64,000 bases of DNA from Aceticella autotrophica (GCF_017357865.1 NZ_CP060096.1:186001-250000), one strand, 5' to 3'; shown: positions 1 to 11,375, counted from the stretch's first letter. Notes: generated by a model from the sequence alone, not told the origin. Made by a program: numbers and translations.

Positions 1-154
1 TGGAATAGTTTCAAAAGCAATGGAGAAGGGTTTGCTGCTAAATTGTATCGGTCATAATGTTTTAAGGTTTGTGCCACCCCTTATTGTGACAAAAGATGAA
101 ATAAATACCGCATTAAACATACTTGACGATGTACTGAGTGAAATGGGGATATAA
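1..154 (+). CDS. argD: Acetylornithine aminotransferase, C-terminal end (partial)
   Basis: The reading frame is open from the window edge to TAA at 152-154 and gives about 50 residues ending LNILDDVLSEMGI. The stretch LRFVPPLIVTKDEI is typical of the C-terminus of class III, PLP-dependent acetylornithine/ornithine aminotransferases. The enzyme makes N-acetylornithine in arginine synthesis. Its position 41 bp before argG supports argD over other class III aminotransferases. The catalytic part lies outside the window, so the call rests on the tail and on context. Confidence 0.8.
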   Translation, partial: GIVSKAMEKGLLLNCIGHNVLRFVPPLIVTKDEINTALNILDDVLSEMGI

Positions 155-195
155 AATGAATATAAAAATTATTGTGTTGTAAGGAGAGATGAAAA

Positions 196-1431
196 ATGTT
201 AGATGGTGAAAAAGTGGTTTTAGCATATTCCGGAGGGCTTGACACATCAGTTATAATTCCATGGCTTAAAGAAAACTACGGATGTGAGATTATTGCGGCA
301 TGTATTGATGTTGGGCAAGGGAGTGAATTAAAAACCGTAAGAGAAAAGGCTTTGGCAAGTGGTGCGGCTAAGGTATATGTAGAAGATGTAAAAGAGGAAC
401 TTGTTAAAGATTATATATTTCCAACTTTAAAAGCAGGTGCGGTATATGAAGGTAAATATCTTCTTGGTACATCCTTTGCAAGACCGTTAATTGCTAAAAA
501 GCTGGTGGAGATTGCTCACAAAGAAGGTGCAAAGGCGATAGCACATGGTGCTACAGGAAAGGGAAATGACCAGGTAAGGTTTGAGGTATCTATACATGCC
601 CTTGACCCATCACTTAAAATAATAGCGCCATGGAGAATCTGGGATTTGAAATCAAGGGAAGATGAGATAGAATATGCGAAGAAAAAAGGGATTCCTGTAT
701 CTGTTACTAAGGATAAGATATACAGCGTTGATAACAATATGTGGCATATAAGCCATGAAGGCGGTGACCTTGAAGACCCATGGAATGAGCCGAAAAGTGA
801 CCTTTATGATATGATAGTGCCTCCGGAAAAAGCCCCTGATGTTCCGGAATATGTCCTTATAGAATTCAAAAAAGGTATTCCTGTAAAAGTAAATGAGAAA
901 GAATTAAAGCCTGTTGAAATAATCGAAGAATTAAATAAAATAGCGGGTAGGAATGGAGTAGGCATAATTGATATTGTGGAAAACAGACTTGTAGGGATGA
1001 AATCACGCGGTGTTTATGAGACACCGGCTGGAACAGTGCTTTATTCTGCACATAAGGAACTTGAATATCTTGTACTTGACAAAGAAACAATGAGGTTTAA
1101 AGACATTGTTGCACAAAAATATGCTGACCTTGTCTATAATGGCTTATGGTTTTCACCATTAAGAGAAGCCCTTGATGCTTTTGTAGATAAGACACAGGAG
1201 AATGTTACAGGTATAGTAAAACTTAAATTATATAAAGGCAATGTGATAAATGCGGGTTCAAAATCTCCATATTCACTTTATAATGAGGAATTTGTAACAT
1301 TTGGGGAAGATGAAGTCTATAATCAAAAAGATGCGGAAGGATTTATTAATCTTTTTGGACTTCCTCTTAAAATTAAGGCATTAATGGATATGAATAGAAA
1401 GGATGATTTCAATGAAACTATGGGGAGGTAG
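196..1431 (+). CDS. argG: Argininosuccinate synthase
   Basis: This cytoplasmic enzyme joins citrulline and aspartate with ATP to form argininosuccinate, the penultimate step of arginine synthesis. The 411-residue protein has the usual family length. It carries the N-terminal PPi-loop AYSGGLDTS (about residues 10-18), followed by [11 protein letters not shown], and the family segments [13 protein letters not shown] and [19 protein letters not shown]. The ATG follows an AAGGAGAG ribosome site. The 3' end overlaps argH by 20 bp, so the two are probably translated together in an arg operon with argD. Confidence 0.97.
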   Translation: MLDGEKVVLAYSGGLDTSVIIPWLKENYGCEIIAACIDVGQGSELKTVREKALASGAAKVYVEDVKEELVKDYIFPTLKAGAVYEGKYLLGTSFARPLIAKKLVEIAHKEGAKAIAHGATGKGNDQVRFEVSIHALDPSLKIIAPWRIWDLKSREDEIEYAKKKGIPVSVTKDKIYSVDNNMWHISHEGGDLEDPWNEPKSDLYDMIVPPEKAPDVPEYVLIEFKKGIPVKVNEKELKPVEIIEELNKIAGRNGVGIIDIVENRLVGMKSRGVYETPAGTVLYSAHKELEYLVLDKETMRFKDIVAQKYADLVYNGLWFSPLREALDAFVDKTQENVTGIVKLKLYKGNVINAGSKSPYSLYNEEFVTFGEDEVYNQKDAEGFINLFGLPLKIKALMDMNRKDDFNETMGR

Positions 1432-2731
1432 GTTTAAGGGCGGTACGGATAAATTGATGGAGGAGTTTAATTCCTCCATTTCTTACGATATTAGATTGTT
1501 AAAGTATGATATACAAGGTTCAATTGCACATGCAAAAGGACTTAATAAAGCTGGGGTTTTGACAGACAGCGAATTTGAGTTGATAGAAAAAGGACTTAAT
1601 GCCATTATTGAAGAAACAGATATGAATAAAATACCAGATGACGAAGATGTCCATACATATGTTGAAAGGCTTTTAACAGAAAAGATTGGAGATGCGGGTC
1701 GAAAGCTTCATACAGGAAGAAGCCGCAATGACCAGGTAGCCACAGATGAAAGGCTATATTTGAGAGATGTTGTAAAAGAAATAAAAAATGATTTGAATAA
1801 ACTTATCAATGTATTAAATGAGCAGGCTGATAAGTATAAAGATATAATAATGCCGGGATATACACATCTTCAAAGGGCACAGCCTGTTACATTAGGGCAT
1901 CATTTTCATGCATATGTTGAGATGTTTAAGAGAGACCTATCAAGGCTTGATGATATGTATAAAAGGGTAAATGTGATGCCGCTGGGGTCTGGCGCACTTG
2001 CAGGAACAACCTTTGAAATTGACAGAAAATATGTTAGCTCACTTCTGGGGTTTGATGATATAACATTAAACAGCATGGATGGTGTCAGCGACAGGGATTA
2101 TATCATAGAATTTTTAAGTTTTGCATCTATTATTATGATGCATTTAAGCCGGTTCTGTGAAGAGCTTATACTGTGGTCAAGTAAAGAGTTTGATTTTATT
2201 GAATTGGATGACAGATATTCAACAGGTAGCAGCATGATGCCACAAAAGAAAAACCCTGATGCGGCAGAATTAATAAGGGGTAAAACCGGAAGGGTATATG
2301 GTGATTTAATAACGATATTGACGGTTATGAAGGGATTGCCCCTTGCATACAATAAGGATATGCAGGAGGATAAGGAAGCATTGTTTGACGGAATAGATAC
2401 ATTGGAAATATGTCTTAAGGTATTTACAGGCATGATAAAAACAGTAGATGTAAAGATTGATAACTTAGAAAGAGCCGCAAAACATGGATACATGAATGCA
2501 ACAGATTTTGCGGACTATCTTGTATCAAAAGGAATACCCTTTAGGAAAGCCCATGAAATTTCAGGTAAGGTGGTGCTACATGCAATAGATAAAAAATGTG
2601 CTATAGAGGATTTGCCGCTTTTGGAACTTAAAAAGTTCTGTGATGCTATAGATGTTGATGTTTATAATGCAATAGATTTAAAAAATACATTAAAAAAGAA
2701 AAAGACAATAGGTTCCCCAAGCGTTTCTTAG
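1412..2731 (+). CDS. argH: Argininosuccinate lyase
   Basis: This enzyme splits argininosuccinate into arginine and fumarate, the last step of the pathway. The 439-residue protein starts MKLWGGRF, the standard N-terminus of the family, so the ATG at 1412 is preferred over the in-frame ATG at 1403; GAAAGGATG lies just upstream. It has the fumarase/aspartase-superfamily signature [11 protein letters not shown] (near residue 277), [13 protein letters not shown] and the YTHLQRAQP segment. It overlaps the end of argG. No clear terminator follows before the DedA gene. Confidence 0.97.
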   Translation: MKLWGGRFKGGTDKLMEEFNSSISYDIRLLKYDIQGSIAHAKGLNKAGVLTDSEFELIEKGLNAIIEETDMNKIPDDEDVHTYVERLLTEKIGDAGRKLHTGRSRNDQVATDERLYLRDVVKEIKNDLNKLINVLNEQADKYKDIIMPGYTHLQRAQPVTLGHHFHAYVEMFKRDLSRLDDMYKRVNVMPLGSGALAGTTFEIDRKYVSSLLGFDDITLNSMDGVSDRDYIIEFLSFASIIMMHLSRFCEELILWSSKEFDFIELDDRYSTGSSMMPQKKNPDAAELIRGKTGRVYGDLITILTVMKGLPLAYNKDMQEDKEALFDGIDTLEICLKVFTGMIKTVDVKIDNLERAAKHGYMNATDFADYLVSKGIPFRKAHEISGKVVLHAIDKKCAIEDLPLLELKKFCDAIDVDVYNAIDLKNTLKKKKTIGSPSVS

Positions 2732-2850
2732 AGGTTTTTGGTGGAAATCCAGCAAAAAAAAACAGTATTTTAATCTGAATTTAATGTTTAAAATCCATAA
2801 TGGGTGTATAATTTAAGTATAATTTAGTAAAGTCATAAGGAGAGGATTTG

Positions 2851-3483
2851 ATGAGTTTAATTGTTAATTTAATTAATTTTATACTGCATATTGATAAATA
2901 TCTTGGCAATATTATACAGACATATGGATTTGAAACATATTTAATCATTTTTTTAATAATTTTTATGGAAACAGGGTTTGTTATAACGCCATTTTTACCC
3001 GGTGATTCTCTTTTGTTTGCGGCAGGGGCATTTGCTGCTATTGGGGCTCTTAATATTTTTGTACTTTTTATTGCAGTAGCGGCTGCAGCAGTTATTGGCG
3101 ATACCGTAAATTATCATATTGGTAAGATATTAGGTAAAAAGATTTATGAATCAGATACAAAGCTTATTAAAAAGGAGCATCTTGTAGAAGCACGGGATTT
3201 TTATGAAAAATATGGGTCATTGACAATTGTCATAGGAAGGTTTATTCCGATCATAAGAACCTTTGTACCATTTGTGGCAGGGGTAGGAGAAATGAATTAT
3301 TTCAAGTTTTTAACCTTTAATGTGATAGGCGGTGTTACATGGGCTGGTGTATTTACCTTTGGCGGATATTTTTTTGGAAATCTCGATATAGTAAAGAACA
3401 ATTTTGGCATTATTATGATTGCGATAATTGTAATATCTTTAGTTCCTGCGGTTATAGGGGTTTTGAAAAAGAGGGTTGCTTAA
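2851..3483 (+). CDS. DedA family membrane protein
   Basis: This 210-residue inner-membrane protein belongs to the DedA/VTT (SNARE-associated) family, whose members act in membrane-lipid homeostasis, some as undecaprenyl-phosphate flippases. Several hydrophobic segments are visible. The family motifs are present: ETGFVITPFLPGDSLLF near the N-terminus, GDTVNYHIGKILG, and GRFIPIIRTFVPFVAG with its conserved arginines. The ATG at 2851 sits 5 bases after AGGAGAGG. The adjacent TTG at 2848 is less likely. It is a single-gene unit closed by a terminator. Its precise substrate cannot be told from sequence. Confidence 0.9.
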   Translation: MSLIVNLINFILHIDKYLGNIIQTYGFETYLIIFLIIFMETGFVITPFLPGDSLLFAAGAFAAIGALNIFVLFIAVAAAAVIGDTVNYHIGKILGKKIYESDTKLIKKEHLVEARDFYEKYGSLTIVIGRFIPIIRTFVPFVAGVGEMNYFKFLTFNVIGGVTWAGVFTFGGYFFGNLDIVKNNFGIIMIAIIVISLVPAVIGVLKKRVA

Positions 3484-3495
3484 TATTTCATGTTT

Positions 3496-3530
3496 AAAAA
3501 AGCGGTTATTATTTTATAACCGCTTTTTTA
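3496..3530 (+). terminator. Intrinsic terminator after the DedA gene
   Basis: AAAAAGCGGTTAT pairs perfectly with ATAACCGCTTTTT across a short loop and ends in a run of T. It begins 12 bases after the DedA stop codon. Confidence 0.9.
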
Positions 3531-3611
3531 AAATTGCAATAATTTGTTGAGGAGTATATAATTATGTGATAAAATAGTTTTGTGAATATTAAGAGAGGTT
3601 GATTTATATCT

Positions 3612-4751
3612 ATGAATGATAATTTTAAACGATTGACCCCTGAAGAAGCACTTAAAATTGCTAACGAAAAAAAAAGAGGCAGGCTTAAGATATTTTTAGG
3701 CTATGCACCGGGTGTGGGAAAGACATATTCTATGCTGGACGAAGCAAATAGGAGGCTAAAAAGAGGTCAGGATGTAGTTATAGGATATTTAGAAACACAC
3801 GGCAGAAAAGGTACAGAGGAGAAAATCGGTAATATTGAAGTTATACCGAGAAAAAAAATTGAATATAAAGGCATTATGATGGAAGAAATGGACCTTGATG
3901 CTGTAATCAAAAGGCACCCGGAGGTTGCAATAGTAGATGAATTAGCACATACGAATGTACCCGGTTCCAAAAATAAAAAAAGGTATGAGGATGTTCAAGA
4001 AATTCTTGATGCCGGGATAGATGTATTAACAACTTTAAATATTCAGCATCTTGAAAGTTTGAACGATACTATAAAACAAATTACAGGCATAACAGTAAGA
4101 GAAACAATACCTGACAGTATCGTTGCGAATGCTGATGAAATTGAAATTATTGATGTACCTCCCGAAGCCCTTCAGAACAGGATTAAAAGAGGAGATGTTT
4201 ATGCGGCTGAAAAGATAGACCAGTGTCTTAAAAATTTCTTTAGGAAAGGAAATCTAAATGCACTTCGAGAACTGGTTTTGAGACAGACGGCAGATGAGGT
4301 TGATGAAGACCTTGAAGAGTACATGAAAGAGCAGGGTATCAATGATAATTGGCAAACAAATGAAAGGATTATGGTTTGCATAAGCCAGAACCCCCTTGCA
4401 AAAAAATTAATAAGACGAGGGCTTAGAAGAGCAAGAAGTTTCAAATGTGACTGGATTGTTGTATATGTTGAGTGCACAAACATATTTGCACCTAAATTAA
4501 CAAAAAAGGATAGGGAAATTTTGGAAGGTCATTTTAAGCTTGCAAAAGAACTTGGAGCCGAAGTTGTAACACTAAAGGGAAAAAGTGCTTCCGAAGAACT
4601 GCTGAGGTATGCCAATGAAAGACATGTCACGCAAATAATCATGGGACATTCAAATAGGTCTAAGCTTCAAACATTTTTTAGAGGGTCTACCCTTTTAAAT
4701 CTTATTAGTAAAGCAAAAAATATTGAAATACATGTCATACCATATATATAA
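3612..4751 (+). CDS. kdpD: Short KdpD: sensor and USP domains without histidine kinase
   Basis: The 379 residues correspond only to the cytoplasmic N-terminal half of KdpD. The KdpD domain holds a Walker A motif, GYAPGVGKT (about residues 30-38), then DELAHTNVPGS and GIDVLTTLNIQHLESLND. A universal-stress-protein-like domain follows from about residue 250 (ERIMVCISQNP... to IIMGHSNRS). The four membrane helices, GAF and kinase domains of a full KdpD (about 900 residues) are absent, and the gene ends cleanly at a terminator. Such short forms are known in other bacteria, and the USP part binds c-di-AMP in some Firmicutes. It is convergent with kdpFABC. I infer a potassium-signalling role that needs a partner kinase. 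Confidence 0.88.
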   Translation: MNDNFKRLTPEEALKIANEKKRGRLKIFLGYAPGVGKTYSMLDEANRRLKRGQDVVIGYLETHGRKGTEEKIGNIEVIPRKKIEYKGIMMEEMDLDAVIKRHPEVAIVDELAHTNVPGSKNKKRYEDVQEILDAGIDVLTTLNIQHLESLNDTIKQITGITVRETIPDSIVANADEIEIIDVPPEALQNRIKRGDVYAAEKIDQCLKNFFRKGNLNALRELVLRQTADEVDEDLEEYMKEQGINDNWQTNERIMVCISQNPLAKKLIRRGLRRARSFKCDWIVVYVECTNIFAPKLTKKDREILEGHFKLAKELGAEVVTLKGKSASEELLRYANERHVTQIIMGHSNRSKLQTFFRGSTLLNLISKAKNIEIHVIPYI

Positions 4752-4790
4752 AAAACTACCTATGCGAGTTATTTACATAGGTAGTTTTTT
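4750..4790. terminator. Bidirectional terminator between kdpD and kdpC
   Basis: AAAAAACTACCTATG pairs with CATAGGTAGTTTTTT. With A on one side and T on the other it can serve both the plus-strand kdpD and the minus-strand kdp operon, whose last gene ends at 4799. Confidence 0.9.
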
Positions 4791-4798
4791 TATAATAT

Positions 4799-5380
4799 TT
4801 ATTTTTTTAAGTCATCAAGGGCTGTGTTTAACATTAGAACGTTAACCCTCTTTTCTCCTAATATTCCAAATTGTCTTCCTGTTATATGACTGTTTACAAG
4901 TTCTTTAAGCTTTCCCTCAGATATACCTCGTATCTTTGCTATTCTTGGTATCTGCACATATGCGGCATCAATACTTATGTCAGGGTCAAGACCGCTGGCA
5001 GAAGATGTAATGAGGTCAGAGGGCACAGGCTGATTTTCCGGTATCTCATTTTCTTTACGTACCTGTTCTGATAATTTTTTAGCATCATCGATCAATGCCT
5101 TGTTTGTCGGACCAAGATTAGAACCTGATGAAGCTGTTGCATCATAACCATCTTTTCCTGCGGCTGATGGGCGTCCGTGAAAATAAGCGGGATTTTTAAA
5201 ATTTTGACCAATAAGTTTAGAACCGATTATTTTACCATTTTTTACTATCATGCTTCCATTTGCTTTATTATGAAATAATATCTGTGCGACACCGGTTACC
5301 GTAAGAGGATATATCAAGCCTAATAAGAGTGTCATCACGATTAAGAGCAATGCCGCTCTCAATGCTGTATTTTTAATCAT
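4799..5380 (-). CDS. kdpC: K+-transporting ATPase subunit C
   Basis: KdpC is the single-span accessory subunit of the high-affinity KdpFABC potassium pump. The 193-residue protein has one N-terminal membrane helix (about residues 8-32) and then the conserved segments GSKLIGQNF, YFHGRPSA, SGSNLGPTN, SASGLDPDIS and the C-terminal NVLMLNTALDDL. These match the family in order, and the length is normal. It is the last gene of kdpFABC, 27 bp after kdpB. Confidence 0.97.
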   Translation of the reverse strand: MIKNTALRAALLLIVMTLLLGLIYPLTVTGVAQILFHNKANGSMIVKNGKIIGSKLIGQNFKNPAYFHGRPSAAGKDGYDATASSGSNLGPTNKALIDDAKKLSEQVRKENEIPENQPVPSDLITSSASGLDPDISIDAAYVQIPRIAKIRGISEGKLKELVNSHITGRQFGILGEKRVNVLMLNTALDDLKK

Positions 5381-5407
5381 AGCTAAATTCTCCTTTCATA
5401 ATGTATA

Positions 5408-7459
5408 TTAATGTACGATACCAAGTGCTGTAATAATGATGTCAATTATTTTAATACCTATAAATGGTACAATCAAACCACCGACCCCATATATAAGCAT
5501 ATTTCTTTTTAATATGGTTTCTGAACCTAAAGGTCTGTACTTTACGCCTCTTAGTGCAAGAGGTATAAGTGCCACAATAATAAGGGCATTAAAAATGATG
5601 GCGGAAAGTATTGCACTTCCAGGTGTTTGTAAATGCATAATATTCAGCACATTCAACACAGGGTATGTTGTTGAAAAAATTGCGGGTATTATTGCAAAAT
5701 ATTTTGCGACATCATTTGCAATACTAAAGGTTGTAAGTGAACCACGGGTCATTAAAAGCTGTTTGCCTATCTCAACAATATCTATAAGTTTTGTTGGGCT
5801 TGAGTCAAGGTCAACCATATTACCAGCTTCTTTTGCTGCCTGTGTGCCGGAATTCATCGCAACACCAACATCTGCTTGTGCTAATGCCGGAGCATCGTTG
5901 GTACCGTCACCTGTCATCGCAACGAGGTGCCCTTTTGATTGATAATCTTTAATCAAAGCTAATTTCGTTTCAGGGGTTGCTTCAGCAACAAAGTCATCAA
6001 CACCAGCTTCTTTTGCAATTGTTGATGCGGTAAGAGGATTATCGCCGGTTATCATGACGGTTTTTATACCCATCTTTCTTAGTTCGGCAAAACGTTCTTT
6101 AATACCACCTTTTACAACATCTTTCAGATGTATGACGCCGAGGACATCTTTACCTTCAGCGACTACTAACGGAGTACCTCCGCTTTTAGCTATCTTATTT
6201 ACAGTATCCAAAACATTCTGAGGCATTGTTCCTCCAAGCTGTTCAACATAATTTTTAATAGCGTCAGATGCGCCTTTGCGGATTTCTCTACCCTTTATGT
6301 TAATACCGCTCATGCGTGTTTTTGCGCTAAAGGGGATAAATGTAGCCTCTGCTTCTGACAAATTACGTCCTCTGATACCATATTTATCCTTAGCAAGTAT
6401 TACAATGCTTCTGCCTTCCGGGGTTTCATCAGGCAGAGAGGAAAGCTGTGCTGCATCTGCTAATTGTTCTGGTGAAACACCATCTGCAGGTATAAATTCA
6501 CTTGCCATACGATTGCCAAACGTAATTGTACCTGTTTTATCAAGGAGAAGTATATCAACATCACCGGCAGCTTCAACAGCACGTCCGGACATTGCAAGGA
6601 TATTTCTCTTGACAAGCCGATCCATACCTGCTATTCCTATTGCGCTTAAAAGACCTCCGATAGTAGTTGGTATAAGGCATACAAGCAAAGCGATTAGCGT
6701 AGGTACTGATACCCTTGTGCCGGAATATAAGGCATAAGGTTCTAATGTCACCGTTACAAGTAGAAAGATAATGGTTAGTCCGATCAGTAATATATTTAAG
6801 GCTATTTCATTAGGTGTTTTCTGCCGTTTTGCTCCCTCAACAAGGCTTATCATTTTATCAAGGAATGAATGACCTGGGTCAGAGGAAATTTTGACCTTTA
6901 TCCAGTCTGATATTACCTTTGTGCCTGATGTTACAGAACTTCTGTCACCGCCGGATTCTCTTATAACAGGTGCGGATTCTCCCGTAATTGCACTTTCGTC
7001 TACAGAGGCAACACCTTCTATTACTTCACCGTCACCAGGTATGATATCGCCGGTTTCCACAAGTACAATATCACCCTTGCGAAGGCTTGAACCCGAAACA
7101 ATTTCTATTTTTCCGGCAGGTGTTAATTTTTTCGCTTTAACATCCTTTCTCATTTTTCTTAAAGTGTCAGCCTGTGCTTTTCCACGACCTTCTGCCAATG
7201 CCTCGGCAAAATTTGCAAATATTACGGTAAACCACAGCCAAACGGACAATTGTATTTCAAAAAGGGCGAGTGCGGTTTTTCCATCATAATAATCTCTTAA
7301 TGTGATAAGGGTTGTTAAAACTGCACCTATCTCAACAATAAACATAACAGGATTATGAAATTGAATCTTTGGATTTAATTTTTTGAAGGATTCTTTAATT
7401 GCTTCGAACAAAAGCTTTTTATCAGTTTTTGTATGTTTTTGTACTTCTTCATTTACCAT
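5408..7459 (-). CDS. kdpB: K+-transporting ATPase, P-type ATPase subunit B
   Basis: This is the ATP-hydrolysing P-type ATPase of the Kdp pump. The 683-residue protein shows the TGES actuator motif ([12 protein letters not shown]), the phosphorylated aspartate in DKTGTIT (near residue 306), the nucleotide-domain KGAS motif and the hinge [16 protein letters not shown]. Membrane segments lie at the N-terminus, in the middle and at the C-terminus ([21 protein letters not shown]). It lies between kdpA and kdpC, 15 bp downstream of kdpA. Nothing looks damaged. Confidence 0.98.
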   Translation of the reverse strand: MVNEEVQKHTKTDKKLLFEAIKESFKKLNPKIQFHNPVMFIVEIGAVLTTLITLRDYYDGKTALALFEIQLSVWLWFTVIFANFAEALAEGRGKAQADTLRKMRKDVKAKKLTPAGKIEIVSGSSLRKGDIVLVETGDIIPGDGEVIEGVASVDESAITGESAPVIRESGGDRSSVTSGTKVISDWIKVKISSDPGHSFLDKMISLVEGAKRQKTPNEIALNILLIGLTIIFLLVTVTLEPYALYSGTRVSVPTLIALLVCLIPTTIGGLLSAIGIAGMDRLVKRNILAMSGRAVEAAGDVDILLLDKTGTITFGNRMASEFIPADGVSPEQLADAAQLSSLPDETPEGRSIVILAKDKYGIRGRNLSEAEATFIPFSAKTRMSGINIKGREIRKGASDAIKNYVEQLGGTMPQNVLDTVNKIAKSGGTPLVVAEGKDVLGVIHLKDVVKGGIKERFAELRKMGIKTVMITGDNPLTASTIAKEAGVDDFVAEATPETKLALIKDYQSKGHLVAMTGDGTNDAPALAQADVGVAMNSGTQAAKEAGNMVDLDSSPTKLIDIVEIGKQLLMTRGSLTTFSIANDVAKYFAIIPAIFSTTYPVLNVLNIMHLQTPGSAILSAIIFNALIIVALIPLALRGVKYRPLGSETILKRNMLIYGVGGLIVPFIGIKIIDIIITALGIVH

Positions 7460-7474
7460 AACTTATGCCTCCCA

Positions 7475-9172
7475 TTAAAATAATTTTCCTGTCATCATTA
7501 AAAGATGTTCAACGATTGGTCCAAGTGCAAGTGCAGGGAAAAAAGTCAATGCACCTACAATAAGTATTACCGAAATGAGCAGGAATGAAAACAACGGCGT
7601 ATCGGTAAAAAACGTACCTGAACTTACAGGAATTTGCTTCTTTTGGACCAAATTTCCTGCGATTGCCAAGGCGGGTATGATAACACCAAAACGACCTATC
7701 AGCATTGCTATACCTGTCGAAATATTATAAAAACATGTATTCGCATTAAGACCGGCAAAAGCGCTGCCGTTGTTGTTTGAAGAAGAGGCAAATGCATATA
7801 GAATCTCGCTTAACCCATGAGGACCGGGATTTAATATCGACGAAGTTCCCATTTTTGTTACTGTTGCAATGGCACTGAAAATCAAAACTGATGCAGCCGG
7901 CATGAGTACAGCCAAGATTGACATTTTCATTTCCAATGATTCAATCTTTTTGCCAAGGTATTCAGGTGTACGTCCCACCATAAGACCAACTATAAACACC
8001 GTTAAAAATACAAATATCAGTATTCCGTACAGTCCTGCCCCAACACCACCGAAAATAACTTCTCCGAGCATCATTTGAAGCATAGGCACAAGACCGCCAA
8101 GCGGAGTTAAGCTGTCATGCATTGTATTTACTGCACCGCAGGAGGCTGCTGTTGTTACCGTTGCAAAAAGAGACGAATTTGCTATGCCAAATCGGACTTC
8201 TTTTCCTTCCATTGCAGAGGGTCCTGATATGTTCAGATGAGCTATTGCAGGGTTTCCAAACCTTTCAGCACCGTATATTGTGCAAAGCATTATTATAAAT
8301 AAAACTAACATTGCACCAAAAAGAGCCCAGCCTTGTTTTTTGTTTTCCACCATTTTGCCGAAAGTATAGGTTAAAGCAGCCGGTATTGCAAGGATTGACA
8401 GCATTTCTATTAAATTTGTCAATGGAGTTGGATTTTCAAATGGATGTGAGGCATTTGCGCCAAAAAAACCTCCGCCATTTGTTCCCAAAGTTTTGATGGC
8501 TTCCTGTGAAGCCACAGGACCCATCGCTATTGTTTGACTGTTACCGCTTAATGTATGAATCGTAATATAAGGTGATAAATTTTGTATAACCCCCTGTTGA
8601 ACCAAAATCAATGCAAAAACAAATGAGATTGGAAGGAGGATGTATATAACACTTTTAGTAAGGTCAACCCAAAAATTTCCGATAGTTTTTGCAGTATGTC
8701 TGACAATACCACGTATTAAGGCGATTACAACCGCTATACCAGTTGCTGCAGATACGAAATTTTGAACTGTCAAACCCATCATCTGTGTAAAATAGCTCAT
8801 GGTAGATTCACCGCTGTAAGCCTGCCAGTTGGTATTTGTCATAAAGCTTACAGCCGTATTAAATGATAGGGAAGGAGCTACAGCACCAAATTTTTGGGGG
8901 TTAAAGGGAAGAAGTCCCTGCCATCTTTGGATAAGATATAATAGAAGAAATCCAAATAAATTGAACAATATAACAGCAGCCGCATATTCCTTCCAATTCA
9001 TTTCATTTTTTTCATCAATACCGATTATACGGTATATAAGTTTTTCTATTGGTTTTGCTATTGGGTCAAAAAATGTTTTTTTATCTGTAAAAACATTTGC
9101 CATATAGGCACCAAGAGGAATTGTTACAGCAACTAATAAAATTATAAAGATTAGCATTTGAATAATATCCAT
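7475..9172 (-). CDS. kdpA: K+-transporting ATPase subunit A (K+ channel-like)
   Basis: KdpA is the channel-like subunit that selects K+ in the KdpFABC pump. The 565-residue protein is strongly hydrophobic with about ten membrane spans. It keeps the selectivity-filter and neighbouring motifs [49 protein letters not shown] and [13 protein letters not shown]. Length and motifs are normal. The minus-strand start at 9172 has a GGAGG-type ribosome site upstream. Confidence 0.98.
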   Translation of the reverse strand: MDIIQMLIFIILLVAVTIPLGAYMANVFTDKKTFFDPIAKPIEKLIYRIIGIDEKNEMNWKEYAAAVILFNLFGFLLLYLIQRWQGLLPFNPQKFGAVAPSLSFNTAVSFMTNTNWQAYSGESTMSYFTQMMGLTVQNFVSAATGIAVVIALIRGIVRHTAKTIGNFWVDLTKSVIYILLPISFVFALILVQQGVIQNLSPYITIHTLSGNSQTIAMGPVASQEAIKTLGTNGGGFFGANASHPFENPTPLTNLIEMLSILAIPAALTYTFGKMVENKKQGWALFGAMLVLFIIMLCTIYGAERFGNPAIAHLNISGPSAMEGKEVRFGIANSSLFATVTTAASCGAVNTMHDSLTPLGGLVPMLQMMLGEVIFGGVGAGLYGILIFVFLTVFIVGLMVGRTPEYLGKKIESLEMKMSILAVLMPAASVLIFSAIATVTKMGTSSILNPGPHGLSEILYAFASSSNNNGSAFAGLNANTCFYNISTGIAMLIGRFGVIIPALAIAGNLVQKKQIPVSSGTFFTDTPLFSFLLISVILIVGALTFFPALALGPIVEHLLMMTGKLF

Positions 9173-9210
9173 ATTTTTACCTCCTTAGAATTTGAAAATT
9201 AATTTTTTTC

Positions 9211-9300
9211 TTATATATCTTCTGCTTTGAATAATGCATACACCAAGTATATAAACATTGCCACTGCAATAATACCTCCCACTATAAATTCTATATCCAA
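9211..9300 (-). CDS. kdpF: K+-transporting ATPase small subunit F
   Basis: A 29-residue reading frame on the minus strand starts with TTG at 9300 and ends with TAA at 9211. It encodes one membrane helix with the KdpF-like core FIYLVYALFKAED. AAAGGGTG lies about 6 bases before the TTG, so translation is supported. KdpF stabilises the pump in the membrane. Its place as first gene of kdpFABC agrees. Confidence 0.85.
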   Translation of the reverse strand: MDIEFIVGGIIAVAMFIYLVYALFKAEDI

Positions 9301-9336
9301 TTTTTATCACCCTTTCTATTTCTTTTATTAACCATT

Positions 9337-9364
9337 ATTATATTCTTTTTAAAAAAATTCTCAA
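9337..9364 (-). promoter_or_regulatory. Probable sigma-A promoter of kdpFABC
   Basis: Read on the minus strand: TTGAGA (9364-9359), 16 bases, TATAAT (9342-9337). The transcript would start near 9330 and leave a leader of only about 30 bases before kdpF, too short for a c-di-AMP riboswitch. Confidence 0.6.
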
Positions 9365-9480
9365 ATATATATACATTATATTTAAAAGATTATCTTGCTT
9401 ATTAAAGACGATTATTCCAAACTATGTCTCTATTAAGATATTTTACTCATGTTTTCTAATTTAAATACAAGAATATGTTA

Positions 9481-9509
9481 TTGACTTTAAAGTATTACAA
9501 TTTTATACT
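9481..9509 (+). promoter_or_regulatory. Probable sigma-A promoter of the histidine kinase gene
   Basis: TTGACT (9481-9486), 17 bases, TATACT (9504-9509). The ATG of the kinase is 40 bases further on. The kdp promoter fires in the opposite direction from about 150 bp away. Confidence 0.65.
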
Positions 9510-9548
9510 ATGAGTATAACATAAAGTAAAAATTGAAAAGGAGTTATT

Positions 9549-11375
9549 ATGTTTAAAACATTAAAAGGTAAGATATCTTTTTTATATTTAATACTTGTAT
9601 TGCTTATTGCTGTTGTTGGATCAATCTCAATTTTTCACTTCTATAAATTAGAAAAAACAATTGACGGACTATTGGCTAATAGGTATAAAAGTATACAGGC
9701 GGCGACAAATATGAGGGGGGTAATAGATAACCAGAATAGTGCCTTACTTATTTATATATCTATTGATCAGGATAAAGGCATAGAGTTATTTAATGAAAAT
9801 ACCGGTGAATTTATAAAGTGGTATAATATCGAAACAAACAGCATAACGGAGCCCGATGAAAAGAAAATAGCGGAGAATATAAATAATGATTATAACAACT
9901 TTATAAAATCATTTTCAAAATTGCAGGAAATAAAAAACACTGAGGGTGCTAAAGGAGCTGTTGATTTTTATAATTCAAATATAATACCAAGTCTTAATAA
10001 AATAAAGGATGAGATAAAAACCCTATCACAGATGAATGAAGCCGCAATGTTTAAGGATGAAGAAGCCGCCACTAAATTCGGACAAAGTTCTCTGTATTTA
10101 ATAATGGAGCTTTCGGGATTGGCAGTTATTGGAGGATTCTTGATGTCTGTTTATTTTATAAATCGATTTTTAAGACCTTTAAATAAATTAACAGATTCAA
10201 TAAAAAATGTTAAAGCAGGGAATCTGGATTATAAGATAGATATAGAAACTAAGGATGAAATCGGTGAACTTTCCATTGAATTTTATAATATGACAAAGCG
10301 TTTGCAGCAGTATGAGCAAAGCACGCTTGGTAAATTAGTAAGCGAAAGGAACAAGTCAAATGCTATTTTGATGAGTATTCCCGATCCGATAATAGTGATA
10401 GACAATGATTATAAAATTACCATGATAAATAAGGCTTGTGAGAAGTTCTTTAATGTATCAAGCGAAAAAGCGATAAACAGGCATTTTCTTGAGATAATAA
10501 GGAATTCACAAATTTTCGAATATATTGTAAATGTATTAGAAAAAAATGAAACAAATAATGAAAAAACCGTATTATTTAAAATAAATAATGAATATTATTT
10601 CAATGTGATTGTAACGAAATTGACTGATACAGATGAAAATACAAATGGTGCAGTGATCGTTTTGAATAATATTACACATCTAAAAAAACTTGAAAAAATT
10701 AAAAGCGATTTTATAACAATTATTTCGCATGAATTCAAAACTCCACTAACATCCATAATAATGGGAGCCAGTATGATATTGAACGAAAGTTTGGGTGAAA
10801 TTAATGTTGGTCAGAAAAATGTAATAAATACGATAAAGAAAGAAAGCGAAAGGCTCTCAACACTTGTTGATGAACTTTTGCAGCTATCCAAGCTGGAATC
10901 TGACAAGTCTGTCTTTAACATACATCCATGTGCCATTGATGTAATAATTGACAATTGTATAAAGCCACTATATGAAATAGCAGAACAAAAAGATGTAAAG
11001 TTATACTATGAAGCAGATGAAAATCTGCCAAAGGTTATGGCAGACCCTGAGAAAATAGAATGGGTATTAAATAATCTTATTACAAATGCCCTAAAATATA
11101 CCTATGCTGGTGATGAAATATGTGTAAGTGCGTTTACAAAAAATCAAAAAATGTATGTATCGGTTAAAGATACAGGTGAAGGGATACCGGAAGAATATGC
11201 CGATAAGATATTTGACAAGTTTGTTCAGGTTAAAGGTCAGGATACTGAAGTAAGAGGAACCGGTTTAGGGCTTTATATAGTAAAAGAAATTATTAAATCA
11301 CATGGTGGAGAAATATGGTGTGAAAGCAAAATAGATGAGGGCAGCAAATTTACCTTTTATTTACCATTGGCTTAA
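9549..11375 (+). CDS. Membrane sensor histidine kinase (HAMP-PAS-HisKA-HATPase)
   Basis: The 608-residue protein has two membrane helices (about residues 10-30 and 178-200) flanking a helical extracellular region like four-helix-bundle sensors. A HAMP domain follows (about 200-255, including DEIGELSIEFYNM), then a PAS domain (about 265-380). The HisKA domain has the phosphorylated histidine in SHEFKTPLTS (near residue 394), and the ATPase domain has NNLITNALKYT, DTGEGI and GTGLGLYIVKEI. It is divergent from kdpFABC and 46 bp upstream of a response regulator. Context suggests it may take over the kinase role missing from the short KdpD. That link is inferred; its overall architecture is not that of KdpD. 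Confidence 0.9.
   Translation: MFKTLKGKISFLYLILVLLIAVVGSISIFHFYKLEKTIDGLLANRYKSIQAATNMRGVIDNQNSALLIYISIDQDKGIELFNENTGEFIKWYNIETNSITEPDEKKIAENINNDYNNFIKSFSKLQEIKNTEGAKGAVDFYNSNIIPSLNKIKDEIKTLSQMNEAAMFKDEEAATKFGQSSLYLIMELSGLAVIGGFLMSVYFINRFLRPLNKLTDSIKNVKAGNLDYKIDIETKDEIGELSIEFYNMTKRLQQYEQSTLGKLVSERNKSNAILMSIPDPIIVIDNDYKITMINKACEKFFNVSSEKAINRHFLEIIRNSQIFEYIVNVLEKNETNNEKTVLFKINNEYYFNVIVTKLTDTDENTNGAVIVLNNITHLKKLEKIKSDFITIISHEFKTPLTSIIMGASMILNESLGEINVGQKNVINTIKKESERLSTLVDELLQLSKLESDKSVFNIHPCAIDVIIDNCIKPLYEIAEQKDVKLYYEADENLPKVMADPEKIEWVLNNLITNALKYTYAGDEICVSAFTKNQKMYVSVKDTGEGIPEEYADKIFDKFVQVKGQDTEVRGTGLGLYIVKEIIKSHGGEIWCESKIDEGSKFTFYLPLA

Noticed and set aside
9301-9336. A c-di-AMP (ydaO) riboswitch before kdpFABC
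   Set aside because: The predicted leader is only about 30 bases long, too short for that aptamer.
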